DNA of 19,231 nt from Candidatus Corynebacterium faecipullorum (GTDB lineage: Bacteria; Actinomycetota; Actinomycetes; Mycobacteriales; Mycobacteriaceae): positions 1 through 19,231 of the forward strand of contig DXEO01000195.1 of assembly GCA_019114925.1 (NCBI GenBank), given 5' to 3'. Positions 1-8,205 of the stretch are shown in pieces. The notes below the pieces were generated by a model. The model had not been told where the DNA came from, made no database searches, and worked only from the letters and a program-made list of their open reading frames with translations. A program made the position numbers and the translations under genes. The first letter of the stretch is position 1; each line of letters begins with the position of its first letter.

Positions 1-2908
1 TGCCGGCGAACTCAGTCAGGGCCGAGTTGTAGACCATGAACTTACCGCCATTGCCCTTGGACGCGGCCAAGTGAGCAACCGGGTTGTGCTCCTTACCCGT
101 GCGCGGGTCGAAGACCACAGCGTGGCGCTGCGTGAAGGTACCGCGGCGGGAATCCTCACCGGCCAGGCGCACGACCTTGCCGGAATTGGCCAGGGAACCG
201 AAGGCGATGAGCTCGCCCCAGCCCCAGTCGATGCCGCCTTCGCGCGAGGACTTCTGGCGGTCCTTGGCAACCTTGGCCACGCGCTTGTGGTACTCGAAGC
301 CCTCCGGCGGGTTGCCGTAGGCGTCACCAATCTCGGCGATCTCCTCGGCGGTGATGGAGGTGTCCAGACCACGGGTCAGCTCCTGGGAGGAGGTGATACC
401 GGTCTGCTCCTTCGGGCCAGCCTCTTCAGCCTTCTTGTGGTCGGCGAAGACGGACTCCATCTGGTCATGGAAGTCTCGTGCAGCTGCTTCTGCCTCTTCA
501 TCGGAGAGGTCACCACGGCCGATGAGCTCCTCGGTGTAGCGCTCACGTACGGACTTGTGGTCATCGACGATGTCGTACAGCAGCGGCTGGGTCATGGACG
601 GGTCATCGGCCTCGTTGTGGCCGCGCAGGCGGTAGCACACGAGGTCAATGAAGACGTCCTTGCCGAAGCGACGGCGGTACTCAGTAGCGAGCTTGCCCAC
701 CCAGACAACAGCCTCCGGGTTATCGCCGTTGACGTGGAAGACCGGGCAGTCGAAGCCCTTCGCCAGGTCGGTGGCGTAGTGCGTGGAACGGCCGGAATCC
801 GGGGTAGTGGTGAAGCCCACCTGGTTGTTGACCACAACGTGGACGGTGCCGCCGGTGGTGTAGCCGCGCAGCTGGGAAAGGTTGATGGTCTCCTGGACCA
901 CGCCCAGGCCGGTGAAGGAGGCATCGCCGTGAAGCATGATCGGCACCACGGTGTGTGCGCCGGCGCCCTTGTCCAGAATGTCCTGCTTGGCGCGTGCGAT
1001 ACCTTCCATGACCGGGTCAACAGCCTCGAGGTGAGACGGGTTAGCAGCCAGGGTGACCTTGATTTCACCGTCACCGAACATCTGCAGGTGCTCGCCCTCA
1101 GCACCCAGGTGGTACTTCACGTCACCGGAGCCGCCCATCTGGCCGCCCTTGTAGTTGCCGTCGAACTCGCCGAAGATATCCGCCAACGGCTTGCCCACGA
1201 TGTTGAAGAGAACATTCAGGCGGCCGCGGTGCGGCATGCCAATGACAACCTCGTCGAGGTCCTGGCCAGCGGCGGTGTCCACGATGGAGTCCAGCAGGGC
1301 GATGAGGGACTCAGCGCCCTCCAGGGAGAAGCGCTTCTGGCCCACGTACTTGGTCTGCAGGAAGTTTTCAAAGGCCTCAGCGGCGTTGACCTTCTGCAGG
1401 ATGTACTTCTGCTCGGAGTTGGTCGGCTTCGGCATGCCGGCCTCAATCTGGTCCTGCAGCCAGCCGCGCTCATCGCGGTCGAGGATGTGGGCGTATTCGG
1501 AGCCAACCTTCAGGGTGTAGGCGGAGCGCAGGCGGGTAACCACCTCACGCAGCGTCATGGTCTCCTTGCCGCCGAAACCGCCGACGTGGAAGGTGCGGTC
1601 CAGATCCCAGATGGTCAGGCCGTGGGTAGCCAGGTCGAGGTCGCGGTGATCCGGCCAGGGCAGGCCCGGTTGCTTCCAACCCAGCGGGTTAATATCCGCC
1701 AGCAGGTGGCCACGGGAACGGTAGGCCTCGATGTACTGCATGACGCGCGTGTTCTTGTCGACGCCCGTGTTGGGGACGTCGGCAGCCCAGCGGAAGGGCT
1801 GGTAGGGAACACCCATGGACTCGAAGAGCTCGTCCCAGAAGGCATCATCCAGAATGAGCTGGCCCACGGTGCGCAGGAATTCACCGGACTCCGCGCCCTG
1901 AATAACGCGGTGGTCATAGGTGGAGGTCAGGGTAACCAGGCGGCCGACGCCGAGGTCTGCCAAGCGGTCAGCAGAAGCACCAGCGAACTCGGCGGGGTAA
2001 TCCATGGAGCCGACACCGATGATGGAGCCGGAGCCCTTGGTCAGGCGGGCGATGGAGTGGCGGGTACCGATGCCACCCGGGTTGGTCAGGTTGATGGTGA
2101 CTCCGGAGAAATCATCCATCGTCAGCTTGTTCTTGCGGGAGCGGTCAACGATGTCCTGGTAGGCATCGATGAACTCGGAGAAGGTCTTGTTCTCCGCCTC
2201 CTTGATGGCAGCCACGACGAGGGCGCGGGAGCCATCCTTCTGCGGAAGGTCGATGGCCAGGCCCAGGTTGACGTGCTCCGGCTGAACCACGGTGGGCTTG
2301 CCGTCCTGAAGCTCGTAGCGCACGTTCATATCCGGGTGGATCTGTACGGCCTTGACCAGCGCGTAGCCCAGAATGTGGGTGAAGGAGATCTTGCCGCCGC
2401 GGGTGCGCTTGAGGTGATCGTTGATCATCGCGCGGTTTTCCCACATGAGCTTGACCGGGATATCACGCACCGTGGTGGCGGTGGGGATTTCGAGGGACTC
2501 GTCCATGTTCTTGGCGATTGCCTTGAACATGCCCTTGAGTACGCGGGAACCCGGCTCCGGTGCTTCCTTGATGCGGTCCAGCGGAGACTCGGACTTCTTC
2601 TCCGTCTTCTTCGCGGCCTTCTCGGCGGCTCGAGCCTTGGAATCGCTCGGTGCCTTAGCACCTGGAACAGCGGAAGACTTCTCTTCAGCCTGGGTCTTCT
2701 TCGGCGCAGCCTGAGCCGCACTCTTCTTCTGGGTGGGGGTGCTGGATTGAGCGTTCGCAGCCTTGGACTGTGCGGCCGACTTCGGTGCTCCGTTGGCCTC
2801 AAAGTACTCGCGCCACTCCTTGTCTACGGAGTTCGGGTCCTTGGAGTACTGCTGAAACTGTTCGTCAATCAGCCACGCATTCGGGCCATAGATGCTCGAG
2901 TTGCTCAC
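1..2908 (-). CDS. odhA: 2-oxoglutarate dehydrogenase E2-E1 fusion, OdhA (3' end cut off by window)
   Basis: This is the E1 (thiamine diphosphate) component of the 2-oxoglutarate dehydrogenase complex in the TCA cycle, fused in corynebacteria to an N-terminal E2 succinyltransferase catalytic domain. About 969 codons are present, read from a GTG at 2908-2906; family members are roughly 1,200 residues, so about 250 C-terminal residues lie left of the window. Residues 1-40 resemble the usual OdhA N-terminus (AWLIDEQFQQ). Residues 41-115 are an Ala/Lys/Pro-rich linker. Residues about 120-360 are the E2 acyltransferase domain with the catalytic DHRVIQGA motif (His333). The E1 part follows, with GMPHRGRLN near residue 556 and the cofactor-site GDNPEAV near residue 724. 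No lipoyl domain is present, as is normal for OdhA; lipoyl groups come from AceF. The start is supported by an AGAGGCGAG-type ribosome binding site. In C. glutamicum the enzyme is inhibited by unphosphorylated OdhI. Confidence 0.97.
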   Translation of the reverse strand, partial: MSNSSIYGPNAWLIDEQFQQYSKDPNSVDKEWREYFEANGAPKSAAQSKAANAQSSTPTQKKSAAQAAPKKTQAEEKSSAVPGAKAPSDSKARAAEKAAKKTEKKSESPLDRIKEAPEPGSRVLKGMFKAIAKNMDESLEIPTATTVRDIPVKLMWENRAMINDHLKRTRGGKISFTHILGYALVKAVQIHPDMNVRYELQDGKPTVVQPEHVNLGLAIDLPQKDGSRALVVAAIKEAENKTFSEFIDAYQDIVDRSRKNKLTMDDFSGVTINLTNPGGIGTRHSIARLTKGSGSIIGVGSMDYPAEFAGASADRLADLGVGRLVTLTSTYDHRVIQGAESGEFLRTVGQLILDDAFWDELFESMGVPYQPFRWAADVPNTGVDKNTRVMQYIEAYRSRGHLLADINPLGWKQPGLPWPDHRDLDLATHGLTIWDLDRTFHVGGFGGKETMTLREVVTRLRSAYTLKVGSEYAHILDRDERGWLQDQIEAGMPKPTNSEQKYILQKVNAAEAFENFLQTKYVGQKRFSLEGAESLIALLDSIVDTAAGQDLDEVVIGMPHRGRLNVLFNIVGKPLADIFGEFDGNYKGGQMGGSGDVKYHLGAEGEHLQMFGDGEIKVTLAANPSHLEAVDPVMEGIARAKQDILDKGAGAHTVVPIMLHGDASFTGLGVVQETINLSQLRGYTTGGTVHVVVNNQVGFTTTPDSGRSTHYATDLAKGFDCPVFHVNGDNPEAVVWVGKLATEYRRRFGKDVFIDLVCYRLRGHNEADDPSMTQPLLYDIVDDHKSVRERYTEELIGRGDLSDEEAEAAARDFHDQMESVFADHKKAEEAGPKEQTGITSSQELTRGLDTSITAEEIAEIGDAYGNPPEGFEYHKRVAKVAKDRQKSSREGGIDWGWGELIAFGSLANSGKVVRLAGEDSRRGTFTQRHAVVFDPRTGKEHNPVAHLAASKGNGGKFMVYNSALTEFAG

Positions 2909-2954
2909 GGCAGATGCTCGCCTCTTTCTGTGCTTCTAAGTTTGTCTTTGTTCG

Positions 2955-2960
2955 ACTCTA
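2955..2960 (-). promoter_or_regulatory. Candidate -10 box for odhA, with an upstream hairpin
   Basis: TAGAGT on the minus strand fits the corynebacterial TANANT -10 consensus and would give a 5' UTR of about 40 bases before the GTG at 2908. No good -35 is visible. A perfect hairpin lies just upstream at 2975-2991 (GGGTGC, loop GAAAG, GCACCC). A second -10 candidate, TATCAT, lies further upstream near 3011-3016. The 2909-3061 gap holds no gene. Confidence 0.35.
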
Positions 2961-3061
2961 GTAGGCCAATCCACGGGTGCGAAAGGCACCCCGAAAAGTG
3001 TCTCCCCTTATGATACGGCCCTTGTAAGTTTGCTCACTAACCTGAGCGGGTTTCGCCCCTT

Positions 3062-3829
3062 TTAATCCCCCTGCAGGGGGGAGAGTTGGGTGCCCGCATG
3101 GTTGATTACTTGGCGGCCCAATTTACGGTTTGCGGTTGTTCCCAGCACCGCGCCTACACCCATCGGTAGCAGTTTGGATACCCACGCCCACTTGAGCTTC
3201 TTGGTGGCCTGCTTCATAAACAGCTTGGTCAGGCGGCCGTTGAGGCCGCTGAGGGTGGGGCCGGAGAAACGCGAGAGGGTAGCAGCGGAGGTGACGCCAG
3301 ACAGCGACGTTGCATCACCCACGAAGGTATCGACCAATGCGCTGCCTTGGGAACCGGTGAGCACCACCAAGACCAGCGCGCGGCGGCGCTCCTTATCCCG
3401 GATGTTGTCACCGCGCAGGTGCGCGGAGGCGAGGATGTACCAGGCGGCGGCTTCGAGGAAGACCAGCGATTCCGCGCCGATAGTGGCCGCGCCGGTGACC
3501 AGGCCGATGCCCGGGATAGCCGCGGAGGCGCCCGCAGCAGCACCGGTACCGGTGATGATGTTCATGAAGTGTTTGTCGATGAGCTCTTGCAGCTCCGCCG
3601 GGCTGGCGTCGGGGTTGCGCTTTTTTACGCCCTCGACATAGTTGATGATGACGGAGGACTGGACGGAGACAATTTTGTCGATGGCCCCCAGGAAGCCTTT
3701 AGTAATGCGGTTGGCCTCATCCACCTCCAAGGTTCCTACGGCCTCTGCGGAGCCGGCCTGATCGACCGATGCTTCCGGGCGACTAATGTCGTTGCCCTTT
3801 TTCTCCTTGTTAAAGACCTTGTCCAACAT
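3062..3829 (-). CDS. Hypothetical protein with a Gly/Ala-rich hydrophobic core
   Basis: A 255-residue protein I cannot assign to a named family with confidence. Residues 1-40 are charged and polar. A segment around residues 90-135 is rich in Gly, Ala, Ile and Leu (GTGAAAGASAAIPGIG and onward) and could insert into or lie on a membrane. A basic stretch (KQATKKLKWAWVSK) follows around residues 205-220, before a second hydrophobic piece (LLPMGVGAVLG). There is no signal peptide. Start choice: ATG at 3829 is preceded by TTAGGTGAGACA, a good ribosome binding site. The gene ends 153 bases before odhA on the same strand, so read-through is possible, but odhA probably has its own promoter. The coding sequence ends inside a 14-base palindrome, CCCCCTGCAGGGGG (3067-3080). 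Confidence 0.8.
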   Translation of the reverse strand: MLDKVFNKEKKGNDISRPEASVDQAGSAEAVGTLEVDEANRITKGFLGAIDKIVSVQSSVIINYVEGVKKRNPDASPAELQELIDKHFMNIITGTGAAAGASAAIPGIGLVTGAATIGAESLVFLEAAAWYILASAHLRGDNIRDKERRRALVLVVLTGSQGSALVDTFVGDATSLSGVTSAATLSRFSGPTLSGLNGRLTKLFMKQATKKLKWAWVSKLLPMGVGAVLGTTANRKLGRQVINHAGTQLSPLQGD

Positions 3830-3944
3830 TGTCTCACCTAACTTTTTAACTAAATCTGATTGTGAAACTGAACTGTATGTTTACCACCGTATCGAAAAAG
3901 CTTTATCCAGCGCGCTAGCAGCATGGCGCACTAGGGTATGAGGC
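3830..3944. promoter_or_regulatory. Divergent intergenic region between hypothetical protein and carboxylesterase
   Basis: This 115-base AT-richer gap must carry the promoters for both divergent genes. On the minus strand TACAGT (about 3871-3876) is a possible -10 for the hypothetical protein. The plus-strand promoter is listed separately. I saw no strong palindrome or known regulator site here. Confidence 0.4.
3932..3937 (+). promoter_or_regulatory. -10 box TAGGGT, leaderless start for carboxylesterase
   Basis: TAGGGT sits exactly 7 bases before the ATG at 3945, so transcription would begin at or within a base or two of the start codon. The only SD-like bases (GAGG at 3940-3943) lie one base from the ATG and are too close to act as a ribosome binding site. 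Both facts favour a leaderless mRNA. Confidence 0.55.
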
Positions 3945-5666
3945 ATGAGCGAGTTTGAGACTTCCCCCTCGCGTGAGGTCAGCGCGGCTGCGGCGCGCTT
4001 GCTTGCAGAATCCCTCCACGCCCGTGCCCTCGCCGCACAGGAGGCGGCACGCGCCGCGCTTGCCGACGATCTCACGGTGCTCACCACCGGCGGATGGGTA
4101 CGAGGTTGTATCGAGGAAGAGTTGCGCACGGATCGCCCGCTTAGCGCTCCCGTCCGCTCGTGGCGCGGTATTCCCTTCGGCGCTGATACCTCGGGTGCCA
4201 ACCGTTTCATGGAACCGCGACCCGCTCCGGCTTGGGAAGGAATCCGGGATTGCCGCGAGTTCGGGCACGTGGCCCCGCAGCCGGTGTACTCCTGGACTGA
4301 CCGCATCGAGGGTGCAGAAGATTGCCTGACCCTTGATGTTGTTCGGCCGCACTATACGGGTTCGCCCGATACACCGTCGGGTTCTAAGGCAGGGGAGAAG
4401 CTGCCCGTCGTGGTGTATTTGCATGGCGGGAGTTTCATTGTGGGTTCTTCTCACATGCTGATGCTGCGCGGCTTCGAGTTCGCAGCCCAGATGGGCGTTG
4501 TTTATGTTTCGGTGAATTTCCGCTTGGGCGCCTTGGGCTACCTCGACGTTCGAAGTCTGGGCGGTCAGGCTTGCGCCAACCCGGCTGTGGCGGATCAGGT
4601 CTTAGCACTGGAGTGGGTGCGCGAGAATATCGCGGCCTTCGGCGGGGACCCGGATAACGTGACTCTCATGGGGGAATCCGCCGGCGGCGCTGCGGTCCTG
4701 ACACTCATGGCGGTGCCGCGCGCCGAGGGCCTTTTTCACCGAGCGATTGCGCAGTCGCCGCCGATAGGCATGATTCATTCGCGGGCGCAGTCGGTGTTTT
4801 GGGCCCGCGAGCTGGTTCACAAGATGGCCTTGCCGCGCGATACCACCGCAGATGATCTGCGCCGCGAGGATTTCGCGGAATTGGTGCGCTCCGGTCAGTC
4901 CATGATGTGGCGCGCGGGTGAGTTGCTGTACCTGAACTCATGCTATGCGCCGACTGTCGATGGCGACCTCATCCCGCAACATCCCATCGAGGCCTTTGAG
5001 GACGGCAACCAGCATCCAGTGCCGCTGCTGGTGGGAACCAATTCCGGTGAGGCCAGCTTTGGAAAATTCCTCTTCCAACGCCAGAGCGCCCGGGAGCGCG
5101 CGGCCCTGCGGCTGCTAGCCTCTTTCGATCCGGAGAGCGCACCGGATGTCATCGCGGCATACGGCGGTGCGGTCTCACGCCGCGACTTTGGTGACTTGCT
5201 GACCGACGCCCTCTTTTGGGCCCCCACCGTCCGCGTAGCCTCCGAACACGCGCGGCGTTATCCGACGTGGATGTACCGCTTCGACTTCGCGCCCGCGGCG
5301 CTGCGCTGGTTGGGCTTGGGGGCGATGCACTCGATGGAGCTCTCTAATATTTTTGGTGATCCGGGAGCATCGCGCGTCTCCTTCCTGAACAGCATTGCCA
5401 AGCCCTCCGAAATGGAGGACGTGACCGAGGCCATGCAGGCGCAGTGGGGCGAGTTCATTCGGGGCGGAGCGCCTCTAGACAACTGGCCGCGCTACCGCGC
5501 TCCGCAGCGCTCGACCATGGTTTTCGATGCGGAGCCGCGCGTGGAGGAGGCACCGATGGAGGGGCGTCGCCAAGCATGGGAGGCCTATGACATGTTGGAG
5601 TGGGGCACTGGGCGCCCAGAGATTCTGAAGGAACTGGGATTCCTGCTCGATGGGGAGAGCTATTGA
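3945..5666 (+). CDS. Type B carboxylesterase (alpha/beta hydrolase)
   Basis: A 573-residue serine esterase of the carboxylesterase type B family, expected to hydrolyse carboxylic esters; the natural substrate is unknown. The fold's landmarks are all present: oxyanion-hole motif HGGSF (160-164), nucleophile elbow GESAGG with Ser245, the acid residue Glu369 in GTNSGEASFG, and catalytic His462 in MHSMELSNIF. The EDCLTLDV signature (125-132) is also typical of the family. There is no signal peptide, so it is probably cytoplasmic, unlike many secreted relatives. The first 45 residues are an Ala/Arg/Glu-rich, probably helical extension before the family core begins near residue 46. The length is normal for the family. 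The gene is preceded by a leaderless-type promoter and followed 76 bases later by an unrelated acidic protein gene; no terminator is visible between them. Confidence 0.93.
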   Translation: MSEFETSPSREVSAAAARLLAESLHARALAAQEAARAALADDLTVLTTGGWVRGCIEEELRTDRPLSAPVRSWRGIPFGADTSGANRFMEPRPAPAWEGIRDCREFGHVAPQPVYSWTDRIEGAEDCLTLDVVRPHYTGSPDTPSGSKAGEKLPVVVYLHGGSFIVGSSHMLMLRGFEFAAQMGVVYVSVNFRLGALGYLDVRSLGGQACANPAVADQVLALEWVRENIAAFGGDPDNVTLMGESAGGAAVLTLMAVPRAEGLFHRAIAQSPPIGMIHSRAQSVFWARELVHKMALPRDTTADDLRREDFAELVRSGQSMMWRAGELLYLNSCYAPTVDGDLIPQHPIEAFEDGNQHPVPLLVGTNSGEASFGKFLFQRQSARERAALRLLASFDPESAPDVIAAYGGAVSRRDFGDLLTDALFWAPTVRVASEHARRYPTWMYRFDFAPAALRWLGLGAMHSMELSNIFGDPGASRVSFLNSIAKPSEMEDVTEAMQAQWGEFIRGGAPLDNWPRYRAPQRSTMVFDAEPRVEEAPMEGRRQAWEAYDMLEWGTGRPEILKELGFLLDGESY

Positions 5667-5742
5667 CGGAGATCGCAGGTAAGATGTGTAGGGCCTTGGC
5701 AGCAGCCCGGGTGAGACTCCCACATGGACGGATATTAATCAC

Positions 5743-6615
5743 ATGAGCTTTTTTGAAGATATTGCCTCTGCGCTGGACGGGGAGGGCATTGAGTCCCGCG
5801 TCAACGACGATGTGATGTTCGTGCCCATCACCTCCGATTTGGAAATCCAGTTTGTGGAAATTGACCCCATCCTGCCGGCGGCCAACGTCTACATTGCAGC
5901 AGCTGACGTGGATGAAGACGATGAAGACTTCGAGGCCGTTTTAGTTTCCGTGGCGTTCTCCGTAGAGGATGCAGTCGAGGCTGTATCGCGTCACATCGCC
6001 ACCGACCAGGTGGTAACCGTGCTGCGTGACCTGCTGGAGGGCACCGATGAACGCATCGCTGAATTGGAGTTTCTCCAGGATGAGTTCAACCCGAACCTCG
6101 TCGTGGCGGAGGTGGCCAACGACTCGGAGCTGCGCGTGCTGGTGGAGACCATCGACGGCGTCCCGAGCGCGATCGTGCGTTTCCTCTCCTTCGACTTCGA
6201 TGAGGAAGAGCTCGATGAGCTGGAAGACGAGGCAATCAGCAAGCTCTGGGAAATGGATACCCCGGAGGACATGAGTGAGGAAGAGCGCGTCGCCATCTTT
6301 GGTGATGCAGAAGGCGAGGATGGCGGGCTCGCCCCCATCATCGAGGTTCCCGCCGAGGCCCTTGAGCTGGGTACCTACACCGACTTCGACCGCCTATTCG
6401 ACGTGCTGAGCTTGGTTTCCGATCAAGCCCTGGACTGGGAAGCCCAGCTGGTCAGCATCGATGACGCCGACTTCGACGAGCCTGAGGTCTATGACATCTT
6501 CGGCGCCGATGACGAGGACGATGATGACGTTTTCTTGGATGACGATGACGATGACGATGCTTACGACGAGGACGAAGCAGAGGACGCCGATAGCGACGGT
6601 GACTCCGAGGACTAA
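5743..6615 (+). CDS. Highly acidic hypothetical protein with C-terminal poly-Asp tail
   Basis: A 290-residue protein of unknown function. Residues 1-190 look like a folded alpha/beta region (for example SDLEIQFVEID and SELRVLVETIDGVPSAIVRF), loosely reminiscent of YbjN-like or type III chaperone-like folds, but I cannot claim that relationship. Residues about 245-290 are almost only Asp and Glu (VFLDDDDDDDDAYDEDE), an intrinsically disordered acidic tail. Overall charge is strongly negative and there are no membrane segments. The ATG at 5743 has no convincing ribosome binding site; GATATT at 5731-5736 lies 6 bases before it and may be a leaderless-type -10. The next gene on the same strand starts 62 bases downstream and has its own likely promoter. 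Confidence 0.8.
   Translation: MSFFEDIASALDGEGIESRVNDDVMFVPITSDLEIQFVEIDPILPAANVYIAAADVDEDDEDFEAVLVSVAFSVEDAVEAVSRHIATDQVVTVLRDLLEGTDERIAELEFLQDEFNPNLVVAEVANDSELRVLVETIDGVPSAIVRFLSFDFDEEELDELEDEAISKLWEMDTPEDMSEEERVAIFGDAEGEDGGLAPIIEVPAEALELGTYTDFDRLFDVLSLVSDQALDWEAQLVSIDDADFDEPEVYDIFGADDEDDDDVFLDDDDDDDAYDEDEAEDADSDGDSED
6538..6558 (+). repeat. GATGAC microsatellite within the acidic-tail coding region
   Basis: Three tandem GATGAC units plus GAT encode an Asp run. Loss or gain of a unit would keep the reading frame and only change tail length. Confidence 0.75.
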
Positions 6616-6627
6616 AAGCTCCCAGGG

Positions 6628-6633
6628 TAGGGT
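6628..6633 (+). promoter_or_regulatory. Candidate -10 box TAGGGT for the membrane protein gene
   Basis: TAGGGT lies 44 bases before the ATG at 6678. A transcript starting near 6640 would include the ribosome binding site GAGGAG (6660-6665). No recognisable -35 is present. Confidence 0.4.
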
Positions 6634-6677
6634 TGGTGCAGACTTTTCCCTACGTTAATGAGGAGCGACCAAAACAC

Positions 6678-7528
6678 ATGCCGGATAAGAAGGCATCTCG
6701 GAGTCAACGTCTGTGTGTTGGCTCCGCATTAGTGTGTGCGGCTCTGGCTTGGGTCCTGTCGCTGAATTCGAACTACGGTAGCGGGGACTATGTTTTGGCT
6801 CCGTCCTCTCCATCAGCGTGTGGTGCCTGAGCCTGCTCGGCGCCCTTCTCTTCATCGCCGCACAGTGGCGTTCTTTAGGCCATCACGCAGTGCTCAACCC
6901 GTTGCTGGCGGTGGCGGTGAATCTAGTGTTGTCCTCGTTGATTTTCAACGTGAGCATTCCCTTGTACCTGGACATGATGGGGACGGCATTCGTGGCAATT
7001 GTCTACGGTCCCGTATTGGGAATGGGCACGGCCGTCCTGACATCGTGTCTGGGCAGTATTTATAACCCGCTGCTCTTGGTTTATCTACCGGTAGCCCTGG
7101 TGGTGGCCTACCTATGTGGCTGGCTGGCACGCCGTGGTGCCTTTAAGCGGATGCTGGTCATGATGCTCACTGGCGCCGGTGTGGGGGTAGTCGCCGGGCT
7201 GCTGACCGCGATGTGTTCCTTGGTCCTGCCCGGTGAGTATGGACAAAGCGGACCCATCAAGCTCATGGCGCTGTGGGAGCTTATTGTGCATGACGGACGC
7301 CTGGCAGTTCTTTTGCAGAGCTTGAGCTCCGACGTGATTGATAAAACGTTCACGGTCCTCGTGGTCTGCGTAGCTATTCGCTTGGCACCGCAGCCCATCC
7401 TCCGCCTTTATGACTATCCGGAGACACGCCTATCCCGTGGCCGTGTCTTAACGGAGGACAGGTTCTTGCTTTATCTTGATGAGGAACCTCCCCACAACCT
7501 CTTGGACCGGATAGAGCGCTACTTCTAA
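6678..7528 (+). pseudogene. ECF-transporter S-component-like membrane protein, frameshifted near its N-terminus
   Basis: The reading frame from ATG 6678 (after GAGGAG, 12-base spacer) encodes a basic N-terminus and a first membrane helix (LCVGSALVCAALAWVLSL), then runs out of frame after GDYV. The -1 frame continues at once with FGSVLSISVWCLSLLGALLF, another membrane helix, and stays open to 7528. The join is at the T4 run at 6793-6796: one extra T would restore a 283-residue protein. As it stands, only a shorter protein from GTG 6818 (236 residues, no SD) could be made. The core motif PLYLDMMGTAFVAIVYGPVLG followed by GMGTAVLTS resembles the S (substrate-binding) subunits of energy-coupling-factor vitamin transporters. 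About six to seven membrane segments are visible and the C-terminal 50 residues are cytosolic and charged. Substrate unknown; no ECF ATPase genes are nearby. It could be a sequencing error, a true mutation or a working short form. Confidence 0.7.
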
Positions 7529-7605
7529 AAGATTCATGAGCTTTAAAAGCTGCGCAATTCCACCCACTCGGAACACACCCACATGGGACAGGACTTAAGT
7601 GGGTA

Positions 7606-8127
7606 CTAGGCAGCCTGGCTGAAACCCTCGAAGAGGGAGAGCGGTGAATGTACTGGGGTATAGGTGCTATCCACCAGCCACACAAACGTCGCCGCACTGC
7701 TGCTAGAAATCTCATGCACCGCGGAGACAAGCTCCTCTGGAACCAGTGCCCGCACCCAGGCTTCCGCTAGCGAGGGCGTGACGGGACGCCCGGTCGGATC
7801 GGTGATGCGCACGGTAATGAGATAAGAAGGCACGCGCTTTTCGCCATAGCCCAGCACGCGGGCCTTGGCCCGCTCGCCCACGCGGTGACGCGAAACAGTA
7901 AAAGTTAGCGGTAGCGATTCGCTGCCCTCTATGTCCACTGGTGGCAGCACCTTGGAGGGTGGGCGCCACTGCGGAGTTGGACGCGCTAGTGAGCGGGGAT
8001 GGCGGATGATGCTCTCAATGGAGCGAAGTGTTTCATGGTGGTGGTAGAGGATCTCCGTGGTGAGCTCACCGGGGCTGAGCTTGGACGGGGACTGAACGGA
8101 CTGGTGAATGCTGCTGTAATTCTTCAT
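7606..8127 (-). CDS. Small hypothetical protein (DUF-like)
   Basis: A 173-residue protein I do not recognise. The N-terminus is polar with a His-rich helix (LYHHHETLRSIESIIRHPR, residues 27-45). The central and C-terminal part (LPLTFTVSRHRVGERAKARVLGYG, then YLITVRITDPTGRPVTPSLAEAWVRALVPEELVSAVHEI) alternates strands and helices like a compact alpha/beta domain. It has no signal peptide or membrane segment. I prefer ATG 8127 over the upstream in-frame ATG at 8157, because a TAGTGT -10 box lies exactly 7 bases before 8127, while nothing resembling a ribosome binding site at proper spacing precedes either start. The gene is convergent with the membrane protein gene and divergent from the MFS transporter. 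Confidence 0.7.
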   Translation of the reverse strand: MKNYSSIHQSVQSPSKLSPGELTTEILYHHHETLRSIESIIRHPRSLARPTPQWRPPSKVLPPVDIEGSESLPLTFTVSRHRVGERAKARVLGYGEKRVPSYLITVRITDPTGRPVTPSLAEAWVRALVPEELVSAVHEISSSSAATFVWLVDSTYTPVHSPLSLFEGFSQAA

Positions 8128-8134
8128 GGCGCAC

Positions 8135-8140
8135 ACACTA
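8135..8140 (-). promoter_or_regulatory. -10 box TAGTGT, leaderless start for the 7606-8127 gene
   Basis: On the minus strand TAGTGT is followed by seven bases (GTGCGCC) and then the ATG at 8127. This matches the leaderless pattern seen before 3945 and 17473. Confidence 0.45.
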
Positions 8141-8159
8141 GAAGCCTGCGCGGACATCC

Positions 8160-8171
8160 CACTTTAAAGTG
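8160..8171. promoter_or_regulatory. Perfect 12-bp palindrome, possible operator
   Basis: CACTTTAAAGTG lies between the divergent hypothetical gene and the MFS gene, about 35 bases upstream of the MFS -10 box. Its size and place suit an operator for a dimeric regulator. No regulator gene is adjacent, so the ligand is unknown. Confidence 0.35.
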
Positions 8172-8205
8172 TCGAACGAATGTGCGACGATTTGACGTCG
8201 TGGGC

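Noticed and set aside
71..3013. A 980-codon open frame on the plus strand
   Set aside because: It is the antisense shadow of odhA, whose minus-strand protein has clear E2 and E1 motifs; GC-rich codon bias keeps the opposite frame open.
3067..3080. CCCCCTGCAGGGGG palindrome as a terminator
   Set aside because: It has no loop, lies within the end of the coding sequence of the 3062-3829 gene and is not followed by a T-run.
6634..6677. A riboswitch before the S-component-like gene
   Set aside because: Vitamin transporters often have one, but the predicted leader is only about 40 bases and no TPP, cobalamin or FMN core motif is visible.
7529..7605. Inverted repeats ACCCACT/AGTGGGT (7562-7568, 7598-7604) and AGCTTT-A-AAAGCT as a terminator between convergent genes
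   Set aside because: Loops are too long or too short and no T-run follows on either strand, so a terminator call is not supported, although one is expected here.
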